Assembly: GCA_019635695.1 (NCBI GenBank)
Contig: JAHBYZ010000007.1
Coordinates: 1-64,000, forward strand
Direction of reading: 5' to 3'
Source of the DNA: Rhizobiaceae bacterium
GTDB lineage: Bacteria; Pseudomonadota; Alphaproteobacteria; Rhizobiales; Rhizobiaceae
DNA length: 64,000 nt
Under the pieces are notes generated by a model. That model saw nothing but the letters and a program-made list of their open reading frames with translations, was not told the DNA's origin and searched no databases. Both the position numbers and the translations under genes were made by a program. Positions 1 through 8,144 of this stretch are shown here, in pieces (within the stretch, counting starts at the first letter, position 1; every line of letters begins with the position of its first letter).

Positions 1-151
1 GCAGGCCGCGGCACGTGGCAACGGCGGGAAGTGGCGCGCTTTTAGCCTCGACCTGAAAATAGTCAAGTGGCGATCGGGTTCAAGGGCGCGCGGACGTGTT
101 CGCGACGGCATCCGGGTAATCATCCGGCACGGACCGCCGCTTGCAGGCCTT
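1..151. other. Non-coding flank downstream of quiC
   Basis: No convincing coding frame, hairpin with a T-tract or repeat is visible here. It is the 3' flank of the minus-strand quiC gene and continues outside the window. Confidence 0.4.
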
Positions 152-2059
152 TCATACGCGCGGCATGCCTTTCGGCCGGATCGCCCGCTTTTGGGCCGCG
201 ATGCGGAATGGCGCGTTCGGAGCGCCATAACCACGATAGCCGCCGCGTCGCTCGACGATCTCGAAGAAGAAGCCCTCGCCAAAATTCTGGCCGTAGAACT
301 GGAAGAACTCGCCGCCGGCGTCGCGGTCGCAGAGGATGTTTCGATGTCGCAGCCGCTCCGTCGTGGCGGGATCGAGACCGAAACGGGCCTCGAGGTCGTC
401 CCAGTAGTTCGCCGTGATCTCCAGCGGCTTGAAACCCAGCGCCGCCATGCGGTCGGCGGTGGCGAATATATCGTCGGTGGCAAATGCGAGGTGCTGCACC
501 GAAGAGCCGAAGCTCTCGGCGATGAAATGGCCGGCGAGCGTGCGGCGGTTTTCCGCACCGTTCAGCGTCAGCCGCAGCCCCGCGCCGCCGCCGCGGGCCT
601 CATCGCTCTCGACCACCTGGCTGCGCACCAGCCCAGCCGGGTCGACCACGTCGACCATCGGCGACTTCGCCGTGCGAAAGATCGCCGTATAGAACAGCAG
701 CCAGGTCAGCATCTCCTCGTAGTTCATGGTCTGGGCGACGTGGTCGATGTCCCGCAACCCCGCGCCTTCGCCGACCTGATCGGCCACAGGCTCGAACTCG
801 ATATCCCAGACGCGCGCCAGCGCATCGTCGATGAAATAGATCACGCCGCCGCCAACACCGCGAATCGCCGGGACCGCCAACTCGCCCGGTCCGCGGCTCT
901 CCGCGAAAATCTCGGCCCCCAGCGCCCGCGCCCGCGCAACCGTGGCGGCGCCGTCCGCAACGCGCAGGCCGATCGCGTAGGCATTGGTGCCGTGGACGAC
1001 ATAGGACGAATGGGCGAAGCCCTCCTGGCTGGTGTTGACCACGAGGTTGATGCCGCGGCCATCGCCCTGCCGCCATACCGCCACGTCGCGGTTGCGGTGG
1101 CGTGCGACCAGCGAGAAGCCCATGGCGGAGAGCAGCGCGCCAAGTTCTTCTGCCTCGTGCTCGTCGGCCGCGAATTCGACGAATTCCACGCCGGAAACCG
1201 CGATGCGGTCGGGCATGTCCGGCACCGGTATCGCCAGAGCGGGCTCGGCGCGCCGCACCTGATCCATCAGATTGACCAGGGAACGGCGGCCGTCGACGGC
1301 GATGGAGCGCGGCGAGCCGCCGCGGAACTGATCGTTGAAAATCTCCAGCGACAAAGGGCCGTCGTAGCCGGTCGCCGCCACCGCCCGCATGAAGCCGGTG
1401 ACGTCGAGATCGCCCTCGCCGGGCATGTTGCGGAAGTGGCGAGACCAGTAGAGCAGGTCCATGTCGATCTTCGGCGCATCGGCGAGTTGGACAATGAAGA
1501 TGCGGTCGCCGGGTATCGCGCGGATCGTCTCGACGTCGATCTTGCGGGCCAGCGTGTGGAAGGAATCGAGGATCAACCCGACATTGGCGTGGTCGGCGCG
1601 CCGCACCACTTCCCAGGCGTCGCGATGGTCGTTGACGTGCCGGCCCCAGGCGAGCGCCTCGTAGCCGACGCGCACGCCGTGCGCCTTTGCAAGATCGCCG
1701 AGCGCGCGAAAATCCGCTGCTGCCCGGTCGATGCCGCCGAGCGCCGCGGGCGACACGCTGGAACAGATCAGCATCAGGTCGGTGCCGAGCTGGTTCATCA
1801 GCTCGAACTTCCGCTTCGCCCGCTCGAACGCCCCCGCACGCTGGGGCTCCGGCAGGCCTTCGAAATCGCGGAAGGGCTGGAACAGGGTGATCTCCAGCCC
1901 GTGGTCGCGCACCATCGCGCCCACTTCTTCCGGCGAGCCGTCGAAGGCGAGGAAATCGTTCTCGAATATCTCGACGCCATCGAAGCCCGCCGCCGCGATG
2001 GCCGCGAGCTTCTCGCGAAGGTCACCCGATATCGAAACCGTCGCGATGGATGTCTTCAT
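152..2059 (-). CDS. quiC: 3-dehydroshikimate dehydratase, QuiC type (TIM barrel fused to HPPD-like VOC domains)
   Basis: The 635-residue protein has an AP-endonuclease-2/xylose-isomerase-like TIM barrel (about residues 1-270), then two vicinal-oxygen-chelate repeats like 4-hydroxyphenylpyruvate dioxygenase (about 285-600). The barrel carries the metal-site set expected of this family: Glu134 (GYEALAW), Asp165 (LILDSFH), Gln191 (IVQLADAP) and Glu239 (LSLEIF). QuiC enzymes convert 3-dehydroshikimate to protocatechuate, linking quinate and shikimate use to the beta-ketoadipate pathway; the role of the C-terminal half is poorly understood. The start follows a weak AGGA only about two bases upstream of the ATG. 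The gene is separated by nearly 300 bp from the next intact neighbour and may have its own promoter. No quinate dehydrogenase lies in the window. Confidence 0.88.
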   Translation of the reverse strand: MKTSIATVSISGDLREKLAAIAAAGFDGVEIFENDFLAFDGSPEEVGAMVRDHGLEITLFQPFRDFEGLPEPQRAGAFERAKRKFELMNQLGTDLMLICSSVSPAALGGIDRAAADFRALGDLAKAHGVRVGYEALAWGRHVNDHRDAWEVVRRADHANVGLILDSFHTLARKIDVETIRAIPGDRIFIVQLADAPKIDMDLLYWSRHFRNMPGEGDLDVTGFMRAVAATGYDGPLSLEIFNDQFRGGSPRSIAVDGRRSLVNLMDQVRRAEPALAIPVPDMPDRIAVSGVEFVEFAADEHEAEELGALLSAMGFSLVARHRNRDVAVWRQGDGRGINLVVNTSQEGFAHSSYVVHGTNAYAIGLRVADGAATVARARALGAEIFAESRGPGELAVPAIRGVGGGVIYFIDDALARVWDIEFEPVADQVGEGAGLRDIDHVAQTMNYEEMLTWLLFYTAIFRTAKSPMVDVVDPAGLVRSQVVESDEARGGGAGLRLTLNGAENRRTLAGHFIAESFGSSVQHLAFATDDIFATADRMAALGFKPLEITANYWDDLEARFGLDPATTERLRHRNILCDRDAGGEFFQFYGQNFGEGFFFEIVERRGGYRGYGAPNAPFRIAAQKRAIRPKGMPRV

Positions 2060-2170
2060 GTCCTACCACTTCGGCAGCGGATGGAGGCAGCGGATGGGGG
2101 CCGACAGGCCGACGCCAGCCCATTCGGGAAGACTAGCGCGCGACGCGCGTGCTGGCGCGTATCAAAACAG

Positions 2171-2181
2171 ACGCAATGCGT
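2171..2181. promoter_or_regulatory. 11-bp palindrome upstream of quiC
   Basis: ACGCA-A-TGCGT is a perfect inverted repeat about 110 bp upstream of the quiC start, in the 2060-2357 non-coding stretch. It could be an operator, but no core promoter is obvious and short GC-rich palindromes arise by chance. The rest of this stretch shows no convincing gene. Confidence 0.25.
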
Positions 2182-2357
2182 AACATGAAGTTATGGATTG
2201 GGCGTGATGCACATGGTCCGCCGCTTCCAGGCGACGTTACGCCGAAGCCGGTTCGATCACATCGGCCGAGATGATGGAGCACAGGCGGCCGAGATCGTCG
2301 GAGAGGGGCTCCAGGAAGCCGACTGAAAACGCGCGCCAATCCGGCGAAGGAACCTGC

Positions 2358-2676
2358 ATGACAAGAGACAACGACAGACGTCTCCAGGCCTCGCTCGACC
2401 GCGAGGAGCTGTTCGACCTCGTGCGCCGCGAGCGCTTCGCCCGCGACCAGCGCCGCTTCGACGTGATGGCGGCGTGCTTCCACCGCGACGCCTATGTGCT
2501 GACGAGCTGGTATGACGGGCACGGCGGCCAAGCCTATGTCGATGTCTCGCGCAAGTGGATGGCGGCCACGGGCAACAGCAAACACTGGGTCTTCCCCGCC
2601 TTCGCACAGGTCGACGGCGACCGCGCGACGGTGGAAAGCCCGGCGATGATCTTCAACCGGGCCACGCTGCACGACG
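2358..2676 (+). pseudogene. Truncated SnoaL/NTF2-like protein (N-terminal part only)
   Basis: From the ATG, preceded by an AAGGA six bases upstream, the frame reads as a good SnoaL-like (NTF2-fold) polypeptide for about 105 residues. Typical elements are REELFDLVRRERFARDQ, the helix and strand around MAACFHRDAY, and a strand near AFAQVDGDRATVES. Family resemblance stops after IFNRATLH; the same frame continues open but reads as low-complexity, shadow-like sequence. Members are usually 130-180 residues, so the C-terminal beta-sheet is missing. Directly downstream, in another frame, begins the end of an unrelated gene, so a deletion appears to have joined the two. NTF2-like proteins are often small isomerases or subunits, and the original function cannot be deduced. 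Confidence 0.6.
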
Positions 2677-2844
2677 CAGCAGACGCTGAAGGCGTGGAGC
2701 AGCACGCCGGAAGCGGTGGCCAAGCTGGCTTCGCTCGGCGTCTCGGCGGTGATGAATACGCCCGACGAGATGCGCGTGACCATGGCCAACGAGATCGACG
2801 CCATCCGCCCGCTCGTCAAGGCTGGGCTGATGAAGCCGACCTGA
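2677..2844 (+). pseudogene. C-terminal remnant of a TctC/Bug-type periplasmic binding protein
   Basis: In frame 1 the sequence reads QQTLKAW, then PEAVAKLASLGVSAV, NTPDEMRVTM and LVKAGLMKPT before a TGA. This is the standard C-terminal signature of tripartite tricarboxylate transporter receptors (TctC/Bug family): a helix with 'spEv..rLaslGv', then 'tpeef...i..ei..w..vvk.aGi'. Only about 55 of the roughly 320 residues remain, there is no start codon in frame after the TGA at 2647, and no TctA or TctB lies nearby. The fragment is followed by a strong terminator, as expected for the true 3' end of the lost gene. The junction with the SnoaL fragment lies near 2672-2680. Confidence 0.65.
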
Positions 2845-2879
2845 CCGCCGGCTGGACCACTCCGGGCATCTGGCAAGAA

Positions 2880-2917
2880 CAGCGCCGCCTCAGACCAGCG
2901 TGGCGGCGCTGCTTTTT
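2880..2917 (+). terminator. Rho-independent terminator after the TctC remnant
   Basis: A 10-bp perfect stem (CAGCGCCGCC pairing with GGCGGCGCTG, 2880-2889 and 2902-2911) with a 12-nt loop is followed by C and TTTTT (2913-2917) on the plus strand. It fits termination of the lost plus-strand tctC-like gene. It also lies immediately after the stop of the converging crotonase gene, where it could act as a hairpin without a T-tract. Confidence 0.8.
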
Positions 2918-3720
2918 CAGTAGTCCGGGTTCCGCTTGGCGCGAAACGCCGCGAGGCCATTCGCAAGATCGGCGCCGTGGATGTGCTGCTCGAAACGGTC
3001 GAGTTCCCGGCGGATGCGCGCGGTCCGTTCCTCGGCGCGCGCCATGTGCCCGGTCAGAGCTTTGATATGGCGGTTGGCTTCAGGGCTCCGCTGGCAAATC
3101 TCTCGCGCCAGTTCCAGCGTGCGCTCCATGAGGTCTCCTTTCGGCACGACCTCGTTAACGATACCCCACTCCATCAGCGTGCGCGCGTCTGCGAGCGAGG
3201 CCGTGTAGAACAGCTGCGCGGCACGCGACGGGCCGATCCGCTCCGACAGCCTTACAGTCGCGCCGCCGGCCGGCACGACGCCGTATTTGGAATGCCCGTC
3301 GCCGATCTTCGCGCCGTCCGCGGCGACGATGATGTCGCAGGCGAGCAGCAGTTCCAGCCCGCCGGCGACGGCGACACCGTTCACCGCGCCGATGACCGGC
3401 ACCGGCAAATCCTCGACCATCTGGATCACGTCCTGGTTGTAGCGCAGCGTGTCGATCAGCGTCGTGCCGCCGGCCTTCAGCGCCGCCTCGAACTCCAGCA
3501 GGTCGCCACCGGCGCAGAACGCCCTTCCCGCCCCCGTCAGGATCACCGCGCGCAGGTCCGGCAGGCTGGCGAGCGAACGCAGGCGGCGTTCGAGCGATTG
3601 CATCATTTCCTGCGAAGCCGCGTTCAGGCTTTCGGGCCGGTCGAGCGTCAGCGTGGCGATCCCGCCGCCCACGGCGAGGCGAACGGCCTCCCCGGAATCG
3701 TCAGCGGGCGCGGACGACAT
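2917..3720 (-). CDS. Enoyl-CoA hydratase/isomerase family protein (crotonase)
   Basis: The 267-residue protein has a full crotonase core: TLDRPESLNAAS, the oxyanion-hole segments FCAGGD and GVAVAGGLELLLACD, and the C-terminal helix. Of the two catalytic glutamates of rat enoyl-CoA hydratase, the first (Glu144) is present in GGLEL. The position of the second (Glu164, usual context PE) is occupied by histidine in IGDGHSKYGVVP. It may therefore catalyse isomerisation, hydrolysis or another crotonase reaction rather than plain hydration. It is the last gene of the ABC-transporter/CoA-ligase operon, and its start lies 20 bp inside the preceding ligase, indicating translational coupling. It most likely acts on the CoA thioester made by that ligase. 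Confidence 0.85.
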   Translation of the reverse strand: MSSAPADDSGEAVRLAVGGGIATLTLDRPESLNAASQEMMQSLERRLRSLASLPDLRAVILTGAGRAFCAGGDLLEFEAALKAGGTTLIDTLRYNQDVIQMVEDLPVPVIGAVNGVAVAGGLELLLACDIIVAADGAKIGDGHSKYGVVPAGGATVRLSERIGPSRAAQLFYTASLADARTLMEWGIVNEVVPKGDLMERTLELAREICQRSPEANRHIKALTGHMARAEERTARIRRELDRFEQHIHGADLANGLAAFRAKRNPDY

Positions 3721-5575
3721 AGGTCTGCGGCAATGGTTTTAGCACTGCTTCCAGTTCGGCAAGCTGAGCCGGCGTGGCGCCCTCCAGCGCCACCTCGACC
3801 AGCGTGCGCTTCTGACCGTCCAATGAAACCGTCGCGGCAACCGGCACGCCGGGTCCGACTATGCGCTCCACCTCCAGCCGCACCTTCTCCTCGATCGCCA
3901 GATCGCGCAGCGCCGGCTTGAAGATTTTTCCCACGGCGGTGACCGGCAGCGCGTCGATGACGAGCACGCTTCTCGGCCGCGCAGGCGGCTCGTGGATGTT
4001 CGTCGCCAGATGCGCCCGCAGCGCCTCCAGGTCCACCCGCATGCCCGGCGCGGGCACCACGAATAGCGCCGGCACCTCGCCGGCATACTGGTCCGGCATG
4101 CCGACCGCCGCGCTGATCTGCACGCCGGGAAACTGGTTCGCCACGTCCTCGATCGCGGCTGGATCAATGTTGTGGCCGCCGCGGATGATGAGATCCTTCT
4201 CGCGGCCCGTCAGCACCAGCCGCTCGTCCCGCGTCAGGTAGCCGATGTCGCCGGTCGTCAGCCAGCCGTCGGCCGACAGCGTGCCGATGTCGTGGGCGGG
4301 GTCGACATAGCCCGGAAACACCTGCGGCCCGCGCACCTGCACCGAGCCGCTCTCGTCCGGCCCGCAGGGTTCGTCCGAACCCAGCCGTACGATGCGGGTC
4401 TGCGAGAACGGCGCGCGGAAGCCCACGCTTCCCGATACCGGCGTCCCGCGGCCGGGATTGAAGGCGATGGCGGCGGCCGTCTCGGTCATGCCGTAAGTCT
4501 CGAACAGGCGGATGCCCGTGGTTGCCTCGAAACGCTCGCCGACCGCTTTCGGCAGCACCGCCCCGCCCGTCGCCGCCATGCGGACGAAAGACACGTCGAT
4601 ACCCGGCGGAAAGCTGTCGGTCAGCGCCGCGATCGAGGTCGGCACCCCGCCGACCACGGTGGCGCGGAAATGGCGGACGATGCCCCAGTAGCGCTCCACC
4701 GCCGCCGGAAGCCGCAGTCCGTAGGGCGACGGCACGACGATGTGGCCGCCGGCTGCAAGCACGGAGAGACCGACCGTCATCGTGCCGCCGACATGGAAGA
4801 ACGGGAAGCCGTTGATGACTGTGTCGCGCTCGTCATAGCCGTAGACCTGCGCGAAACCGAAGGCGGCGTGGATCTGGTTGCCATGGGTGAGTTGCACCAG
4901 CTTGGGCCGGCCGGTCGTGCCGCCGGTGTGGAACAGGGCGCAGACCGTGTCACGGTCCGCCGTCGGCTCGAAGTCGAGCCCGTCGGCCCGGCACACGGCC
5001 AGAGCCTCCTCCAGCCCGCGATAGCCGGTTCGCCCCTCGCCGCGGCCGCCGATGACCAGCACTTCCTTGAGCGTCGGCACCTGCTCCAGCGCGCCCTCCG
5101 ATTTTGCCCAGCAGGTCTCGTCCAGATCGCGGGCGGGCACGATGAGGACTGTCGCCTTCTCGGCGTTGAGCAGGTCGACGATGGCGTCGCGGCTGAGCAG
5201 GTAGTTCAGCGAACTCGTCACGCCGGCCACCTGCGCGCCGAGCAGCAATGCCGGAAGTTGCGGCAAGGTCGGCGACAGGAAGGCGGCGACGCCCTTTCCG
5301 GGCGAAAGGCCCAGCGCGCGGAACAGGTTCGCCGCGCGAGTCACCTCCGCGAGCAGTTCGCGATGGGTGAGCGCAAGGCCAACATCGGCGGGATCGGGCG
5401 AATTGAGGACCGTCAGCGCCTTGCGTTCGCCGCGGTGCTCCGCCGTCGCCAGGAATAGGTCGTACAGATTCCGGGCGGTCACAAGCTCGTCGTAGGGACG
5501 ACTCTCGATCGCGACGATGTCCTCGATCGTCTGCACGTCCATGACAGGACGCGTGGTCTTCAACCTCCGGGCCAT
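3701..5575 (-). CDS. Acyl-CoA synthetase (AMP-forming)
   Basis: This 624-residue enzyme of the ANL superfamily should ligate a carboxylate to CoA through an acyl-adenylate. Visible motifs are the P-loop HTGGTTGRPK, the adenylate motif ETYGMTETAAA, the hinge-region TGDIGYL and REKDLIIRGGHNIDP, and the C-terminal AVGKIFKPALR with the catalytic lysine. It is longer than usual (about 630 versus 500-550), with about 40 extra N-terminal residues and a C-terminal extension after the catalytic lysine, as in a poorly characterised acyl-CoA synthetase subgroup. The ATG at 5575 shares one base with the stop of the upstream ATPase (TGATG), so the two are translationally coupled. The substrate is unknown, but cotranscription with an importer suggests the imported compound or a hydrolysis product of it. 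Confidence 0.88.
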   Translation of the reverse strand: MARRLKTTRPVMDVQTIEDIVAIESRPYDELVTARNLYDLFLATAEHRGERKALTVLNSPDPADVGLALTHRELLAEVTRAANLFRALGLSPGKGVAAFLSPTLPQLPALLLGAQVAGVTSSLNYLLSRDAIVDLLNAEKATVLIVPARDLDETCWAKSEGALEQVPTLKEVLVIGGRGEGRTGYRGLEEALAVCRADGLDFEPTADRDTVCALFHTGGTTGRPKLVQLTHGNQIHAAFGFAQVYGYDERDTVINGFPFFHVGGTMTVGLSVLAAGGHIVVPSPYGLRLPAAVERYWGIVRHFRATVVGGVPTSIAALTDSFPPGIDVSFVRMAATGGAVLPKAVGERFEATTGIRLFETYGMTETAAAIAFNPGRGTPVSGSVGFRAPFSQTRIVRLGSDEPCGPDESGSVQVRGPQVFPGYVDPAHDIGTLSADGWLTTGDIGYLTRDERLVLTGREKDLIIRGGHNIDPAAIEDVANQFPGVQISAAVGMPDQYAGEVPALFVVPAPGMRVDLEALRAHLATNIHEPPARPRSVLVIDALPVTAVGKIFKPALRDLAIEEKVRLEVERIVGPGVPVAATVSLDGQKRTLVEVALEGATPAQLAELEAVLKPLPQTYVVRAR

Positions 5576-7071
5576 CAATGTACCGCGGCGTACATGATGG
5601 TTTCCTCGTCGGCCTTGTGGCCTTCGAATTCCTCCACGATGCGGCCCTGCCGGCACACGAGAATGCGGTCGGAGAGCTGCAGGACCTCGGGCAGATAGGA
5701 CGAGATGACCATGACGGCGATGCCGTCGTCGGCCAGCTTGTTGATGAGCTGGTGAATCTCGGCAATGGCGCCGACATCGACGCCGCGCGTCGGCTCGTCG
5801 AAGATGACCAGCTTGGGCTTCTGCACCAGCGCCTTGGCGACGACGACCTTCTGCTGGTTGCCGCCGGAAAGCTCGATGACCCGCGCATCGGCGTTGATCG
5901 CCTTGACGTTGAGCGCGGCGATCCACTCCTTGGCGATGGCCCGCATCTCGCCCATGCTCACCGTCGCCGCCTTGGTCCGGCCCCCGGCCATGGCCGCGAG
6001 ATGGATGTTCTCGGCGATCGACATGGTCTCGAAGAAACCTTCCACCTTGCGGTCCTCGGTGACGTAGATGATGCCGTCGCGCACTGCCGGGCGCGGCACG
6101 CGGTATCGCACCGGCCGGCCGTCGAGCCGCACCTGGCCGCCGTGGAACAGGTCGCGCTTGAGCACGCCGGCGACCACCTTCGCGGCTTCCGTGCGGCCCG
6201 AGCCGATCAGGCCGAACACGCCGGTGATCTGCCCGGCGAAAACCGAGAAGGACGTGTTGCGTACCAGATTGCCCATGGAAAGGTTCTGTACGGATAGCAC
6301 CTTCGCCCCCGCCGGCCGGACCGCGCGATGCTTGTGCGAGCCGTAGAGCTCGCCGGTCAGCGTGCGGCCCACCATGGCGCGCACGATCTTCTCGCGGTCG
6401 AAAGCCGAGGCGGCGTCGGTCACCACATGCTCGCCGTCGCGCATGACGGTTATGCGGTCAGCGATCGCCAGCGCCTCCTCCAGCGCGTGGCTGATGAAGA
6501 TGATCGAGACGCCGCGCAGCTTCAGCCGCTCGACCAGCGCGAAGAACTGGTGCTTCTCCTCCGGCGTCAGCGTCGATGTCGGCTCGTCGAAGATGATGAC
6601 CTGCGCTTTGTGGTGCACGGCGCGGGCGATCTCGACCATCTGCTTCTGGCCGGCGCCGAGGCCGGAGACCATCGCCGTGGGATCGACGTGGAAGTTGAGC
6701 GACTGCAGGAACTGCTGGCCGGCGATGTAGATGCCGCGCAGCCGGTGGAAGCGCCTGGCGTCGGTCAGGTAGATGTTCTGCGCCACGGTGAGCGAAGGCA
6801 CCAGGCTGGTCTCCTGATAGACCATGGCGATGCCGCGCCTCAGCGCCTCCGACGGCGAGGCGAACTCGGCCTTCGCTCCGTCCACCCAGATCTCGCCCGC
6901 CGTCGGCTGGACGACGCCGGCGATCATCTTGGTCAGCGTCGACTTGCCGGCGCCGTTCTCGCCGAGCAGTGCGTGCACCTCGCCGCGGTGCAGCGTGAAG
7001 GACACGCCCTTCACCGCTGGAACGCCGCGATATTCCTTGGTCGCGGCGCGCACCTCCACGATCGGCGTCAT
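5575..7071 (-). CDS. Sugar-type ABC transporter ATPase with two NBDs (RbsA/XylG family)
   Basis: The 498-residue protein carries two nucleotide-binding domains in tandem. Domain 1 has Walker A GENGAGKST, a degenerate signature (GLGAGQKQ instead of LSxGQ) and Walker B VIIFDEPTS. Domain 2 has a degenerate Walker A (GLIGSGRTE, lacking Gly-Lys), a canonical signature LSGGNQQK and Walker B LVIFDEPTRGVD. This asymmetry is normal for the RbsA/MglA class, which leaves one fully competent ATP site. The start at 7071 overlaps the upstream propeller gene by ATGA. It should energise the two permeases and the binding protein encoded upstream in the same operon. Confidence 0.93.
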   Translation of the reverse strand: MTPIVEVRAATKEYRGVPAVKGVSFTLHRGEVHALLGENGAGKSTLTKMIAGVVQPTAGEIWVDGAKAEFASPSEALRRGIAMVYQETSLVPSLTVAQNIYLTDARRFHRLRGIYIAGQQFLQSLNFHVDPTAMVSGLGAGQKQMVEIARAVHHKAQVIIFDEPTSTLTPEEKHQFFALVERLKLRGVSIIFISHALEEALAIADRITVMRDGEHVVTDAASAFDREKIVRAMVGRTLTGELYGSHKHRAVRPAGAKVLSVQNLSMGNLVRNTSFSVFAGQITGVFGLIGSGRTEAAKVVAGVLKRDLFHGGQVRLDGRPVRYRVPRPAVRDGIIYVTEDRKVEGFFETMSIAENIHLAAMAGGRTKAATVSMGEMRAIAKEWIAALNVKAINADARVIELSGGNQQKVVVAKALVQKPKLVIFDEPTRGVDVGAIAEIHQLINKLADDGIAVMVISSYLPEVLQLSDRILVCRQGRIVEEFEGHKADEETIMYAAVH

Positions 7072-8144
7072 GCAGCGCCTCCCGAAAGCGGCAGGGAGAC
7101 GACCACGCCATCGCCCCGCGCCGCGACGAAAAGCCGGCCGTCGTGCTCGACCGCGCCGGTGACGCCGTGCGTGTTTCCGTCGGCGCGGCTCTGCAGGCTG
7201 GAGCGCGGATGGAATGCCCGGTCCAGCTTCACGCACAGGCCGGCCGACATGGTCGGTGCCCATGGTTTCAGCATGCCGAGATGCTTCACCCCGCCGCCCT
7301 GTAGCGACTCGTAGAAGCTGCCGCCGGACCGCAGCCGCGGCGCCACCCAGAATTGTTGGGGCACCTCGGCCATCATGCGCTTGCGATAGGCAGGTTCGCG
7401 CAGGACGAACTCCACAAGCTGGCTGCGCGGCGCGAACAGCGCCAGCCACCAGCCATCAGCGGCCGGCGCGATGCGCCCGGGATAGGCGGGCAGGTCTTCG
7501 TGCAGCACCAGAAGAGCCTCCGGCCGGGCCGGGTCGATCCTGACCAGCCGGTGCTTCCATGCTTCTGAGAAGGCCAGTCCATCGGCATCGACGGCAAGGC
7601 CCGCCGGCCAGGCAAGTCCCTCGGCGAGACGGCTGGCGTTGCCGCTATCGAGGTCGATGCGCCAGATGCTGCCAGAAGCGTTGCGCTCCAGCAGGTCGCG
7701 CTGCCAGTCGCCGAACCCGTTCGTCGCCGAACCGTTGGTGACGTAGAGCGCGTTGCCGGCCGCCGAAATCGCCGTGATGCAAGCCACCCCGTCGGCGCGA
7801 TAGCGCCGGCCGTCGAAGCGGCCGCCCTCGACGACGATTTCGCCGCTCGCCAGCGCCACGGCGAGGCCGTCGTATCCGACCGGGGCGAAGCAGGCCACGG
7901 CCGAATCGTAGGAGCGGCGCTTGCTCCAGCGGCCGCCCTTTGTGGCGGCGAAGACGCTCACGCCGGCCGAAGCCAGCAGTTCACCGCCATGAACCACGAG
8001 GCAATCGACGCCCTCCAGCGCGGCCCGCGCGGCCTCGTCCAGCGCGCGGTTCGGCATCAGCGCGCCGTCCAGAGGCGGCACGGTGACGGCCGCCTCGCCG
8101 CGGCCGAACAGATTGTCGAAGGCGCGTGCCAGCCCGCCGATCAT
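7068..8144 (-). CDS. Strictosidine-synthase-like / SMP-30-like six-bladed beta-propeller protein
   Basis: The 358-residue protein matches the strictosidine-synthase-like (APMAP/SSL) branch of the SMP-30 superfamily: a blade with WPAGLAVDADGLAFSEAW, then HEDLPAYPGRI (a variant of the LPGYPDNI motif) and REPAYRKRM. It has no signal peptide, so it should be cytoplasmic. It is a clear paralog of the C-terminal half of the preceding fused permease, sharing the 'aYRKRM' element and blade order, so the pair arose by duplication. SSL relatives include Ca2+-dependent esterases and lactonases; hydrolysis of an imported lactone or ester is an inference. It overlaps both neighbours by ATGA. The PGYPDNI-type motif is degenerate here, so it could be a regulatory or divergent copy. 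Confidence 0.75.
   Translation of the reverse strand: MIGGLARAFDNLFGRGEAAVTVPPLDGALMPNRALDEAARAALEGVDCLVVHGGELLASAGVSVFAATKGGRWSKRRSYDSAVACFAPVGYDGLAVALASGEIVVEGGRFDGRRYRADGVACITAISAAGNALYVTNGSATNGFGDWQRDLLERNASGSIWRIDLDSGNASRLAEGLAWPAGLAVDADGLAFSEAWKHRLVRIDPARPEALLVLHEDLPAYPGRIAPAADGWWLALFAPRSQLVEFVLREPAYRKRMMAEVPQQFWVAPRLRSGGSFYESLQGGGVKHLGMLKPWAPTMSAGLCVKLDRAFHPRSSLQSRADGNTHGVTGAVEHDGRLFVAARGDGVVVSLPLSGGAA

Noticed and set aside
2237-2359. A 40-codon minus-strand frame with protein-like composition (FLEPLSDDLGRLC) upstream of quiC
   Set aside because: It looks plausible as the tail of a lost gene, but it is short, matches no family I can name and begins at the CATG that also starts the SnoaL fragment. 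Not enough to call a gene.
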